Assembly (NCBI GenBank): GCA_901472505.1
Contig: LR590468.1
Location: forward strand, 1,054,001-1,118,000
DNA from: Proteus vulgaris
Lineage (GTDB): Bacteria > Pseudomonadota > Gammaproteobacteria > Enterobacterales > Enterobacteriaceae
Length of the DNA: 64,000 nucleotides
Reading direction: 5' to 3'
The translations under genes were made by a program, and so were the position numbers. Position 1 is the first letter of the stretch. The number at the start of each line of letters is the position of its first letter. This document shows positions 36,723-46,259 of this stretch, piece by piece. The notes under the pieces are model-generated. The model did not search any database. It had not been told where the DNA came from and saw only the letters and a list, made by a program, of their open reading frames with translations.

Positions 36723-37139
36723 TTAGAGACTTCCATCAGCATGGCAAGGATAGGCATCTTGTAATGCCAAAATATAAATTAACTCCAACGGCGTTTCTTT
36801 TTGTTTTTTCTTCACTTCAGGATTTTTATCTAAATAAGCATCGATGTGCTTAACCATAAAATCGCCATTTTGTTCTACTTTCGGAGGCGGGCAATAAAGA
36901 GGTCGAAAATTATCGTTATTTTGATTCTCAATTTTTACGGCAACAGCATAAAAATTAAATCCATTCGCGATACCATTTAAATACGCTTGTGTCACTGATT
37001 CTAGTTGTTTATTAGAAGGATGATCTAAAGCTAATAATCGTTTTACCTCAAGATAACCGCTTAATGTTACTGCCTGCGAATACAGTGGGAATAGCAATAG
37101 CATTCCTATTAACCCGTTTAATAACATTACTTTTTTCAT
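36723..37139 (-). CDS. Secreted Rap1a/Tai-like protein
   Basis: A 138-residue protein with a signal peptide (about 1-23, LYSQA-V). The mature part has the Rap1a/Tai pattern: YLNGIANGFNFY (about 50-61), CPPPKV (about 85), a helix VKHIDAYLDKNPEV, and LALQDAYPC near the end, two cysteines likely forming a disulfide. Named members are periplasmic immunity proteins against type VI amidase effectors, but many homologues stand alone with no known effector, as here. No toxin or VgrG gene is nearby. Convergent with pyk. Confidence 0.65.
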   Translation of the reverse strand: MKKVMLLNGLIGMLLLFPLYSQAVTLSGYLEVKRLLALDHPSNKQLESVTQAYLNGIANGFNFYAVAVKIENQNNDNFRPLYCPPPKVEQNGDFMVKHIDAYLDKNPEVKKKQKETPLELIYILALQDAYPCHADGSL

Positions 37140-37270
37140 GCTAATTTTCTCTTTAGTTCAATAGATATTGATTTCATTCTAGTCATTTTATTGCCCTAAG
37201 AATATGTGCAACGAATATATACATTGAAGATCTTTTGGGCGATCTCATTATACAAATCAGACTCATCAAA

Positions 37271-37412
37271 TTGTGATCACAAACTCATTTAGGATGGTTT
37301 CTAAACTAATTAGTCTTTTTATACTTTACAAAGTAAATAAAACGGTGCATAACTATCAAACACAGACGATTTTATATAAAAAAAACATCTTTTAGTTTTG
37401 TTTCTAAACAAA
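37271..37412. promoter_or_regulatory. Palindromes upstream of the ROK regulator
   Basis: TTGTGATCACAA (37271-37282) is a perfect 12-bp palindrome. GTTTCTAAAC occurs at 37297-37306 and again inside TTTGTTTCTAAACAAA (37397-37412), a 16-bp palindrome touching the ROK ribosome site. The second kind resembles operators of ROK-family repressors and suggests autoregulation. Confidence 0.6.
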
Positions 37413-37424
37413 TGGAGTAGTAAC

Positions 37425-38612
37425 GTGACACCGAACGTACCCAATACATTACGGCAAATGAATGCCTCGCTTGTATTAAATGTCATTCGTCATCAAGGTC
37501 CTTTGTCGCGGGCTCAGATAGCCAAGATCAGTGGAATTACAAAAGCGACGGTGTCTGAAATTATTAACGATCTCCTTGAAGAAAAAATCGTTTATGAAAG
37601 CGGTGTCAGTTCGCCTGCAGGACAAGGCAGAAAAGGTATTTTAGTTAACTTCGATCCTCAACACAGTTTAGGTGTCAGCATTGACTTAGGTGGAACCAAA
37701 ATCGCTTATGCGGTTTTTAACTTAGATGCCGAATTATTGTATGAATATCAAGAGCCTACCTTTGATACTGACGATCGTGAACACTTCATTACGCAATTTG
37801 CGCAAAGTATTGAAAATGTGATCGAAAAAAGCGGCGTAGATCGCCAAAAGATCAATGTTATCGGTGTCGCCACACCAGGGATCATCGATATCAAAAATGG
37901 GGTTGTACTAGAAGGCTCCCCTAACTTACCTCATTGGGATAATTTGCCTCTAGCACAACAACTTACAGAAAAACTCAATGTACCCATTGTACTCGAAAAT
38001 GATATTCGTGCAGCACTTGTCGGTGAAATGTGGAAAGGCCGTTGCCGTCATACACACAGTTGTGCGCTGATTGGGATCGGCACAGGATTAGGCTCCGCCT
38101 TACTAATGGATGGAAAAGTTATCCGTGGCGCAAACAATGCAGCTGGTGAAATCGGCTATATGATGTTTGCTCGTGACCATCTCTTTCGCAATTGGCGCAA
38201 TAAAGGATGCTTTGAGAGTTTCTGCTCTGGCTCAGGTTTAAGTGAGCGAATGGCAAACTTACGAGAGGAAAATCTTAGTGCAATTGAGATTATTCAAGCC
38301 TCACAACAAGGCGATCCGCTTGCTCAATCCTTAGTTGAAGAAATGGCTGATTATCTTGCCATCGGCATTATGAATTTAGTCGCCATTGCAAATTTGGAAA
38401 AAGTGGTATTAACAGGCGGGATCACCCGCTCTGCTGATACCTTTTTACCGCGTGTTCAGGCAAATCTAGATAGACATTTATTTGCTAACACCAAAGTGAA
38501 TATCGAGCTTTCTGAATTATGGGAAAAAGGCCCGCTTTATGGCATTGCTATTCTCGCCTTAGCCACGGTTTATCCATCAATTCAATTTATGCCCGAGATC
38601 CAATTGAGATAA
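37425..38612 (+). CDS. ROK-family transcriptional regulator (NagC/Mlc/XylR type)
   Basis: A protein of about 395 residues. The N-terminal winged helix (SLVLNVIRHQGPLSRAQIAK, then ITKATVSEIINDLL) precedes a ROK sugar-kinase-like domain (GVSIDLGGTKIAYAVF, about 80-95; LENDIRAALVGE; IGIGTGLGSALL). The usual Cys-rich zinc motif is reduced to NKGCFESFCSGSGL. GTG 37425 with GGAG upstream is preferred over an in-frame TTG at 37398 that lacks a ribosome site. It is followed by a TIM-barrel-like protein and an MFS carrier (39- and 27-base gaps), so it probably controls uptake and use of a sugar or glycoside. The inducer is unknown. Confidence 0.83.
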   Translation: MTPNVPNTLRQMNASLVLNVIRHQGPLSRAQIAKISGITKATVSEIINDLLEEKIVYESGVSSPAGQGRKGILVNFDPQHSLGVSIDLGGTKIAYAVFNLDAELLYEYQEPTFDTDDREHFITQFAQSIENVIEKSGVDRQKINVIGVATPGIIDIKNGVVLEGSPNLPHWDNLPLAQQLTEKLNVPIVLENDIRAALVGEMWKGRCRHTHSCALIGIGTGLGSALLMDGKVIRGANNAAGEIGYMMFARDHLFRNWRNKGCFESFCSGSGLSERMANLREENLSAIEIIQASQQGDPLAQSLVEEMADYLAIGIMNLVAIANLEKVVLTGGITRSADTFLPRVQANLDRHLFANTKVNIELSELWEKGPLYGIAILALATVYPSIQFMPEIQLR

Positions 38613-38651
38613 CCCTAATAAAAAAGTCTTTAAACGAGATGGGAGCAACTC

Positions 38652-39953
38652 ATGGCAGGAATACATCTTCACCCACATGATATTTTAGATGAAGGCATGC
38701 CCGCTATTCTTCAACGCCTTGACGGTATGAAGCATGTTGAGCATTTATTTGTCGAAATTAATACGATTTTTGAACGTAACCCTTACCCTGTTGGTGATCT
38801 ACCTCATAACCCTATTCATAATATGGTTATGGGAACAGGTACACTACATATCAATACTCATACTGATTTTCCTCATCTGAGCCAACGGGTCGATCCCACT
38901 ATTTTAGCGGGTGCAGATCCACTAATGACGATAAAAAAAGCCACCGATGGTGGAAAATATAAAGTCATTCCATGGGCAAATATTCTGAATGGCGATTTTA
39001 TTGGTAATGTAGAAAACAATCAGGTTGTCGATTTTAAAGGTCGTCCACAAGCACATTGGCTCTGCCCTAATGCTCCTGATGTTGCTCAATTATGGCAAAA
39101 GACATTCACAGCATTAAAACAAAACTACGGTTACGACACCTTTTTAATTGACCGAATTCGTTTCCCTGATTGGGCAGGTAAAGAAGTCAATCCAGCGGGA
39201 TTATTTACCTGTTTTTGCCCTCACTGCGAAAAGAAAATGGTACAGCAAGGTTTGCCTATTAACGAAATCAAACATCGTCTTGTGGCTTTAGCTGATTCAT
39301 TGAAACAAGGGGATTTCGAAACACCTGTTTCCGCATTAAAAGAAGAGCCTTTGTTAAAAGCGTGGCAAGCATTTCGCCAACAAAGTGTGACTCAATTAGT
39401 TGAAAAATTACTGTCTGATGCCAAACAAACTGCGGGTGGTATTACGTTATGGCTTGATCTATGGCCACCTGCTTACAGTTGGATCTTAGGTCAAAATTAT
39501 CATGAATTAACCCGTTATTCTTCAACGCTCAAACATTTCCCTTATCATAAATTAGGGGGAGGTGCAGATGTTCAAGGGTTAATTAATCATTTTGCCCATA
39601 ATAGCGAAAGCCAAGAGCATGCATTTACGGCATTCAAACGCTTATTTGAATTGCCCTATGATATTTCATATGAAACCTTTAAACAGCAAGGTTTTCCTAT
39701 TCATTTTGTTGCAGAACAAAATAATAAAGTTCGCCAACTTTCACAGCCAAATACCTTTATTTATAGCGGTATTCAAATGTGGAATTTACCTGCCTCTCAA
39801 TTAATTGAAGCAGTCATTGCCGCTGAAGAAAGTGCTTGTGATGACTTACTCTATTATTGCTATGGATGGGCGACTCAAGAATTATTTGATGCCATTGGCG
39901 AACACAATACACCTAATAATAACACTTATAACAACAACACAATTAAAGAATAA
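38652..39953 (+). CDS. Putative TIM-barrel glycoside-hydrolase-like protein
   Basis: A 433-residue cytoplasmic protein I cannot place in a named family. The pattern of alternating strands and helices, with VIPWANILNGDF (about 98), FLIDRIRFPDWAG (about 164), a CFCPHCEKK cysteine cluster (about 184-188) and WLDLWPPAYSW (about 273), resembles TIM-barrel proteins of the glycosidase superfamily. The acidic residues in those segments could be catalytic. A good ribosome site (GGGAG) precedes the ATG. Placed between a ROK regulator and an MFS carrier, it is likely to act on the imported compound. Function is inferred from context only. Confidence 0.6.
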   Translation: MAGIHLHPHDILDEGMPAILQRLDGMKHVEHLFVEINTIFERNPYPVGDLPHNPIHNMVMGTGTLHINTHTDFPHLSQRVDPTILAGADPLMTIKKATDGGKYKVIPWANILNGDFIGNVENNQVVDFKGRPQAHWLCPNAPDVAQLWQKTFTALKQNYGYDTFLIDRIRFPDWAGKEVNPAGLFTCFCPHCEKKMVQQGLPINEIKHRLVALADSLKQGDFETPVSALKEEPLLKAWQAFRQQSVTQLVEKLLSDAKQTAGGITLWLDLWPPAYSWILGQNYHELTRYSSTLKHFPYHKLGGGADVQGLINHFAHNSESQEHAFTAFKRLFELPYDISYETFKQQGFPIHFVAEQNNKVRQLSQPNTFIYSGIQMWNLPASQLIEAVIAAEESACDDLLYYCYGWATQELFDAIGEHNTPNNNTYNNNTIKE

Positions 39954-39980
39954 TACACCGCGGAAAATCAGGATCAAATT

Positions 39981-41143
39981 ATGGCTAAACAACAAAAATG
40001 GAAAGTCTTTTTCCTTCTGTTTGTCACGATGTTTTTTACTCCGGTGGCATTCAAAATACAAAAGGGCTGATCCTCGAACAAGTTCAACATGATATTTCAT
40101 TAAATATGAGCCAAGTAGGTTCATTAATTACCTTTTTCCAAATCGGCTTTTTAGTCGCCAGTTTATTAACGGGCTATTTTACCGATAAAAAAGGGTTAAA
40201 AGTCATGATGTTTATTGGCTCATTAATGATGGCTGTTGGTTTAACAGGAACCAGCCTTGCTTTCAACGTGATGCTATTTTTTGGCTTTTATCTGGTCATT
40301 GGTTTAGGGATTGGCTCAATGCTTGTCTCTATCGTTACTGTTATTCCAACTTTCTATAAAGAGAAAGCAGGAATGATGTTTAACGTCTCTAACGCCATGT
40401 TTGGTGTAGGGATGATTGTTACGCCTCTTATTTTACAATATTTATTCTCACACTCTATTTCATGGCGTACCTTTTATGTTGGTGTTGCCGTTATTGTTGC
40501 TGTGATTATTTTAGTATTAAGTACGTTAAAAATAGAAAGTAGCGCACAAGTCGATATGAAATTCAGTGACTTTTTAGAGTTGCTGACACAAAAGTCACTG
40601 TTGCTGGTTATTTTATTTATCACTTTATATGTGGCAGCCGAAGCCGCGTTCTTAAACTTCTTCCCTATTTTCTATACCTCTATGGATATTGGGAATATGA
40701 GTAATGCACAAAAAGCAGAAACCGCCGCTTATGTTATTTCTAGTTTTGCATTCTTATTTACTATCGGTCGTTTTATTGGTGGCTTTATTAACCTTGCACT
40801 GGGTGATCGTAAAACATTGATTTTATTCTCACTGTTCTCGCTTATTGCCATTATTGTTAGCCGTATCTTTGTGCAAGATGTTGTTTATCTATTTATGGTA
40901 TTTGGTTTTGCATTATCTGTGCTATTTCCAACAGCCGCAGCGGTTGCCACAAAATTAACTAGCAAAAGTGGCTCGGTGATGGGACTTATTTATGTAGCTT
41001 CAGGATTGGGCGGAGCGTTAGCAGGTTCATTAATCGGTCAGGTTTCAGAAAGCTATAATGTTTCTGTTGGCTTTAACCTAATTATCGTATTCGTCGCCCT
41101 CTTCTTTATCATTTCTCTGTTTATCCGAAAACAACAACAATAA
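39981..41143 (+). CDS. MFS transporter, frame broken in a T run
   Basis: A 12-helix MFS carrier. Translation from ATG 39981 (MAKQQKWKVFFLLFVTMFF) reaches an early stop at 40068, but adding one T to the six-T run at 40032-40037 joins it to YSGGIQNTKG and the rest of the carrier, giving about 387 residues. The motif A loop is TGYFTDKKGLKVMM (about 65-78). It resembles sugar/metabolite carriers of the FucP/TsgA-like group by its loop pattern, but the substrate is not known. It probably imports the substrate of the upstream TIM-barrel protein. The indel is most likely a sequencing error. Confidence 0.8.
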
Positions 41144-41168
41144 CAACAAGCGTTGCCTCTGAAATTTG

Positions 41169-41192
41169 CCCCTCGGTATGAGGGGTTTTTTA
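41169..41192 (+). terminator. Terminator of the ROK/TIM-barrel/MFS operon
   Basis: CCCCTC pairs with GAGGGG around a five-base loop, followed by six T residues. Confidence 0.92.
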
Positions 41193-41298
41193 TTTCTATC
41201 ACGATATCTTAAAGTGTATTTTCTCTTTTACTTTGTTGATTTTTTCGCCATCGCCCTAATAATAGTATTTATATTCACTGTTAAAATAGGAGAATATG

Positions 41299-41565
41299 AT
41301 GGCAAGTGGATGGGCTAATGATAGTGCAGTTCAAGAGCAAATAGATGCCACCATTGATGATGCAATTGCAAGAGCTCGCAATCAAATGGCACAAGGTGAA
41401 AGTGCCGAGTTTTGTGATGAATGTGGTGAGCCAATCTCTCCGGCTAGGCAAAAAGCCGTTCCTGGTGTACGTTATTGTTTAAATTGTCAGGAGATGGTTG
41501 ATAAAAAAAATAATGCCTTTAGTGGGTATAATCGTCGAGGTAGTAAAGACAGCCAACTGAGATAA
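41299..41565 (+). CDS. ybiI: DksA/TraR-family zinc-finger protein (YbiI-like)
   Basis: An 88-residue protein of the TraR/DksA C4 zinc-finger family. The four cysteines are in FCDECGEPI and RYCLNCQEM (about 36-60). The N-terminal helix (QEQIDATIDDAIARARNQMA) is short and lacks the DksA coiled-coil tip, as in E. coli YbiI. Such proteins can bind the RNA polymerase secondary channel, but the role of YbiI is not established. The second of two adjacent ATGs follows AGGAG at better spacing. Single gene between two terminators. Confidence 0.85.
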   Translation: MASGWANDSAVQEQIDATIDDAIARARNQMAQGESAEFCDECGEPISPARQKAVPGVRYCLNCQEMVDKKNNAFSGYNRRGSKDSQLR

Positions 41566-41591
41566 TCTGCAATCATAAGCATATAAAATAA

Positions 41592-41640
41592 AAACTGTAC
41601 CTTAATATGCGTTTCCTCGATTAAAGTACAGTTTGTTTTA
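41592..41640. terminator. Shared terminator between ybiI and the decarboxylase gene
   Basis: AAACTGTAC pairs with GTACAGTTT and the stem continues inward, followed by GTTTTATT on the plus strand and an A/T-rich flank on the other, between convergent genes. Confidence 0.75.
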
Positions 41641-41661
41641 TTGAATTAGACGGTTATTGAA

Positions 41662-43412
41662 TTAGATTTTTGCGACCTTCTTTGAGCTCATATCTTGACT
41701 CATTTCGGTTAAAATCTTCATAAAATTATCGATATGTGCACGTTCAGTATTTGGGTTCATAAATACTGCTTTTTCACCCGGAAGATAAACATAACGGTTA
41801 TTTTTTCGCATATTTAGAGCAGGCAATAGAATCCACCCAGTTAGTAAACAACCCTTCTCTACCACGCTGTAAGAAAAGTTTTCTATGCCACTGTGTGTTA
41901 TGAACCATAAAGTCATATGCCTCTTTATCTGTAGAACACGTTAACTCTAAATCAAAAGCAACATTAGGATCTTTCACTAAGTTTGGATCATACAGTTTAA
42001 AACCAACACTTGGACCTTGGTTTTTGCGGTACGATCACTTTTGCATTACCCATCTCTAACAACCGATGGCGCATGTAGTTCGCGTTTTGCAAACAGTGAG
42101 CAATAATGGTTTGGTAACCCTCAATCCCCATATAGTGCATTGCAGAATAAGCACCAAAGATACCCACACCACTGCGTGTACATTCAATAGTAGATTGTAA
42201 GTGAGTCTGCCCTTCTAATTCATGTTCAAAATAAGTGAAGTTTTCTGGATCGTTCTCCAGTGCCACAAAATCATGACCATTTTTCACTAACACTAAACTT
42301 GAAGTGTAAGGAACATAGCCCCATTTATGGAAGTCGATAGTCACAGAGTCAGCATATTTCAGATGTTTAAATTTCTCAACGTTCTGACGTAAGCCTTCTA
42401 AGGTGACATCATTAATCGCCAGTGGGTTACCACTAAAATCATATTCTAAGAAGAAGATGATCGGCCAGCCCACAGCGGCATCAACGTGCACGTGAGGCTT
42501 AACAGGGATCTCAAACTCTTCACATAAGCGGTCACGTAATTCACAAACCCCTTTCACATCATCCACACCAAAGGTATCTGTTGTCCCTGTGGTTAACATG
42601 ATAGTTGGAACTTTGCACTTAACAGTAAAGCAGGCTCTTAATTCACGCTCTAAGTGCTCTAGATTAATGGTATTATCTTCAGATACTTTAATACGAATAG
42701 TTTTGTTATCTACATCAACACCTAATAGTGCAAGGTTAGTCATGTTTGAATAATGACCGCCTTGAGAGTTAATGATGCGATAGTCTTGATCTGCTGCCAT
42801 ACCTGAATGTTTAGAATTAGGCATGGATTTACGTAACCCAAAGAGATAACCATATAAGTTACACATGGTGCCACCTTGTGTGAATACACCGGAAGCAACG
42901 TCAGGATCGTATCCCACTAATTTAGCGACTTTTTTAATTGTTATTTTTTCTAGTGCATCTGCAACACCAGAATATTCACAATACACCATATTCGGGTTAC
43001 CCATTAACCCTAAAATTGAACCATAAACACCTGGATCACTTGGCATTGCAATTACGTTTTCAACTGCGAGTGGATTTTCCCAATTTTTACATAACGTTGA
43101 AACCAACATCAGCAATTCATTAGGATCGTTTTCTGGGTAATTAATGTTTTGCTGAATTTGTGTATCAGCCATTAAACGTTCAAATAATTGTGCTCCATTA
43201 GCATAGCGCTGTAATTGGTCGTTATCATTATTCGTTGTTTTTCTAAACTGTGTAATCGATTGGATTGTTTTATCCTGAAATATCGGCCAATACTTCGGAT
43301 CTCGGCTGAAAAAGTGAGCAATAACGTCGTGGTATTTCTTCTCAAATTCCGAGTTCAGAATATTGGCAGAAGATAAACCCAATAAATCTTGATTTTTCAC
43401 TATATTCTCCAA
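41662..43412 (-). CDS. PLP-dependent group II decarboxylase, two frame breaks
   Basis: A glutamate/tyrosine/aspartate-type amino acid decarboxylase. Visible PLP-site features are FTQGGTMCNL (about 180), the cofactor aspartate in VHVDAAVGW (about 300) and the Schiff-base lysine in TIDFHKWGYVPY (about 350). The frame breaks at 42022-42026 (one extra base in a five-T run) and again near 41830-41850; with both corrected the protein is about 582 residues and ends MSSKKVAKI. The substrate cannot be decided from sequence; no antiporter is next to it. Likely intact in the organism, with a role in amine formation or acid resistance. Confidence 0.82.
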
Positions 43413-44092
43413 ATAGAAACCGACAATAATTTAATTTAGTTGCACAGCAATACTATACATTTTCTAATTAAATTAGTTAGTGAGCAATGTGATAACGTCT
43501 ACCACATAGCCTATAACGGCTTAATAGTATTTATTATTAATATCAATAATTTATATTGACACGGAAAGTTAAATTTACAGCCATTAACTTTTCATCAATG
43601 TACTTATGTGACTGAGATCACAATGAAAATAGGACTATAAATAGAAACAATCACCAACAATACTATTAACTATTTGAAATATAATCAAAATACAATAATA
43701 ACCATCTAACCATATGATATTATTGAATTCTTGATTCAATTAATTGTATTAATCTGTTATTTCCGCAATTAATACTGCTAAAATTATATTAATTTTAATT
43801 AATGATGAGAAAATCAAACTAAAAAACTACTATATTTTCAACAATCAGCAAATTAATTCTAATTTAAACAATTTTTAGGCATAAAATATTGGTTATGGGT
43901 AAAACAAAGGTAGTTACATACGAAAATATAAAGAAAAAAACTATTATAGTGAATAATTCTGGATATAATAAAAAAATCAGTTAAAGTAAAAAATAGTAAC
44001 TCTAATAAATAATCAGAATATTTACTCTACATTTTTTATTTTTTTTGCCGATACTAAAAGTAATAATGTAGGTAATTAACGGGGAACACAAT
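43413..44092. other. Long AT-rich intergenic region
   Basis: About 680 bases between divergent genes (decarboxylase leftward, secreted orphan rightward). Very AT-rich. It must hold both promoters. No terminator, repeat or recognised operator was found. Confidence 0.4.
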
Positions 44093-44542
44093 ATGAAAAC
44101 ACGTATCGCTATCGCGACTGTATTCGTATTATTATCCGCAAGTGTCTATGCTGAAGAATTTACCTGCCAACTTGAAAATGGTAAGTATGTCAGCGTGTTC
44201 GCTGAACAGGGAAAACCCCCTGTTTATCGTTATGGCACACTGGCTAAAACAGAAATCACACTACCCGTGCCTCAACAACCTAATAATAATGTCTTTTATG
44301 GGCATCAAATGTTCGTTGCTGGAGCATCGACTTACATTCGATTTAAGAATGGAAATTACAGCTATGTCGTTTATGACGGTGAAGGAAGAGGATGGAATTT
44401 TAACGGCGTAATTGTTTATAAAGACAACAATATTATCAGCAAAAAAGAGTGCAAAGAGCCGTTAACACCAAGCCTAGATAATATTAAAGATTATGCCATT
44501 AAAATGGACCCTTATTTAGAAACTTATATCTATGCACCATAA
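44093..44542 (+). CDS. Secreted protein of unknown function
   Basis: A 149-residue protein with a clear signal peptide (about 1-20, SVYA-EE). The mature part is beta-rich with aromatic strands (KPPVYRYG, STYIRFKNGNYSYVVYDGEG, WNFNGVIVYKD) and two cysteines (TCQL and KKECKE) that may pair in the periplasm. I do not recognise the family. GGGGAA precedes the ATG. Single gene, with a terminator shared with the CitM-like gene. Confidence 0.7.
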   Translation: MKTRIAIATVFVLLSASVYAEEFTCQLENGKYVSVFAEQGKPPVYRYGTLAKTEITLPVPQQPNNNVFYGHQMFVAGASTYIRFKNGNYSYVVYDGEGRGWNFNGVIVYKDNNIISKKECKEPLTPSLDNIKDYAIKMDPYLETYIYAP

Positions 44543-44551
44543 ATTCCATCA

Positions 44552-44582
44552 AAAAGCCTCAGTTGAAAATACTGAGGCTTAA
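44552..44582 (-). terminator. Terminator between the secreted orphan and citM-like gene
   Basis: AAGCCTCAG pairs with CTGAGGCTT around a nine-base loop. The minus-strand side is followed by a T run, so it mainly ends the leftward transcript. Confidence 0.8.
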
Positions 44583-44603
44583 GGTTACAACTAAGATTTT
44601 CTG

Positions 44604-45917
44604 TTAGAAAAGCCCCAAGAAGAAGCCAACACCTAAAGTAAAGAAGCTAAATAACCATATCCAACCAAATGAATAACGTAGGTGCCTTCCCATATCTGTT
44701 CCTGCAATCCCCATTGCCAACCAAGCTGCAGGAGAGAATGGACTAACAAACGTTCCAGCATTATTACCTATTGCCATCGCATACACGACATCAGCAGCAG
44801 GAACACCGCCCCCTGCAGTCACTTCTTGTACAATAGGAAGTAATGCGAAGTAATAAGCGTCTGTACTGGTAAAGATATCCATAGGTACACCTAGTATACC
44901 CACAATAATATGCAAATTATCCACCCAGGAATGAGGTAAGATTGCAGCTAAATCAAGCGCAATTGATTCCAGCATTTTACCATTAGACATAATTCCTAAG
45001 AATGCACCAGCCGATAAAATAATTGCTACCATTGATAACGCCTGTGGTGCATGATGGCTAATAATCGCAATTTGATCTCTGGGTTTGGGGTAATTGATCA
45101 CTAACGCAACTGAAAACGCCACCATAAAAATATAAGGTGCAGAGAACAACCCTAACGCTAAACAAGTAATAGAAACAACAATCAATAAAATATTTATGCC
45201 GAATTTTTTCGGTTTTTCAGTGCCCGTTTCGGGTTGTTCTTCATCAAAGATGGCTAATAAAGAGTCTTTCTGATAAGGCGTCGTTCCTTTACGTTTTGCT
45301 TTTGCAATACGCTTATTTTCCCTAACCCCCATAATAGCAGCAAATACCATTGAGCCTAAAATGCCGAATAACTGTACAGGAATAAGTTTTTGCCATAACT
45401 CTGCAGCTTGAATACCCGTTACCGCAGAAGCTCGTCCTAAAGGCCCACCCCAAGGCACCATATTCATAACGCCCATGCTGGTACACATAATTAATAGCAT
45501 AAGGTAGGGACTCATCCCTAAGCGTCGATACAGCGGTAAGAAAGCAGGAATGATAATTAAGAATGTTGCCGCGCCAGAACCATCTAAATGAACAACTGCC
45601 GCCACGAGTGCTGTCACAACACAGACAATAATCACATTGCCTCGCGTGAGGCTTATCATAATGCGAATAAGTGGATTAAAAATATGCAGATCTTTCATGA
45701 TACTAAAAAAAAGTATCGCGAATAAAAACATCGTTGCGACACTACTCACCTGCTTAATGCCTAATTCAAAAAAGGTTGAGATCTCACTAAATGAATATCC
45801 TGCTAACAGCGCACCAATAAGCGGAGTGACCGACATTGCAATAATAGGGCTGGTTTTTCCCATCATCAGTAATGTCACAATAGTAATAATAATGAATAGT
45901 CCGATGATTGTTAACAC
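44604..45917 (-). CDS. CitM/CitMHS-family citrate transporter
   Basis: A 437-residue membrane protein with about 12 helices of the citrate-Mg2+:H+ / CitMHS family. Features include VVHLDGSGAATFLIIIPAFLPL (seen in parts, about 115-130), MNMVPWGGPLGRASAV and NNAGTFVSPFSPAAWLA near the C-terminus. Members import metal-bound citrate or related dicarboxylates with protons. A cytoplasmic loop rich in Lys and Glu (about 205-240) divides the protein. Stands alone, with no two-component citrate sensor beside it. The substrate is inferred from the family. Confidence 0.85.
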   Translation of the reverse strand: MLTIIGLFIIITIVTLLMMGKTSPIIAMSVTPLIGALLAGYSFSEISTFFELGIKQVSSVATMFLFAILFFSIMKDLHIFNPLIRIMISLTRGNVIIVCVVTALVAAVVHLDGSGAATFLIIIPAFLPLYRRLGMSPYLMLLIMCTSMGVMNMVPWGGPLGRASAVTGIQAAELWQKLIPVQLFGILGSMVFAAIMGVRENKRIAKAKRKGTTPYQKDSLLAIFDEEQPETGTEKPKKFGINILLIVVSITCLALGLFSAPYIFMVAFSVALVINYPKPRDQIAIISHHAPQALSMVAIILSAGAFLGIMSNGKMLESIALDLAAILPHSWVDNLHIIVGILGVPMDIFTSTDAYYFALLPIVQEVTAGGGVPAADVVYAMAIGNNAGTFVSPFSPAAWLAMGIAGTDMGRHLRYSFGWIWLFSFFTLGVGFFLGLF

Positions 45918-46203
45918 ATGAGCATCCTTTTAAATAGTTATTATGTTTGCAACCCAATGTTACAAAAACGCTACGTAATTATGTAAAAACAGTTTAAAGG
46001 ATGTGAAGTTAATCACTGATTATTTTTTATCTAAATAAACGTGATAGATTCAAAACAAGACCACTTTATAACAAAAGAATCAATAAGATATAAAAAAACA
46101 ATAAGAATAATCATTATTTGCTTTACACTTGACATTCATAAGGAATTGTTAAATAAATTAATTTTTTTGGATAGTTTGAATGAGATATTAAGAGGGGAAG
46201 AAA
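45918..46203. other. AT-rich gap between citM-like gene and deoD
   Basis: Presumed promoter region of the leftward citM-like gene. A 76-codon rightward frame here (46041) overlaps the terminator and lacks a good ribosome site, so it is not called. Confidence 0.4.
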
Positions 46204-46236
46204 TAAAAAAACCCAATTCAAAAATTGGGTTTTTAT
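46204..46236. terminator. Bidirectional terminator of the deo operon
   Basis: ACCCAAT pairs with ATTGGGT, flanked by an A run on the left and a T run on the right, so it works on both strands. It lies just after deoD. Confidence 0.88.
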
Positions 46237-46259
46237 TTTTAAGCAACGAGATGTATTGT

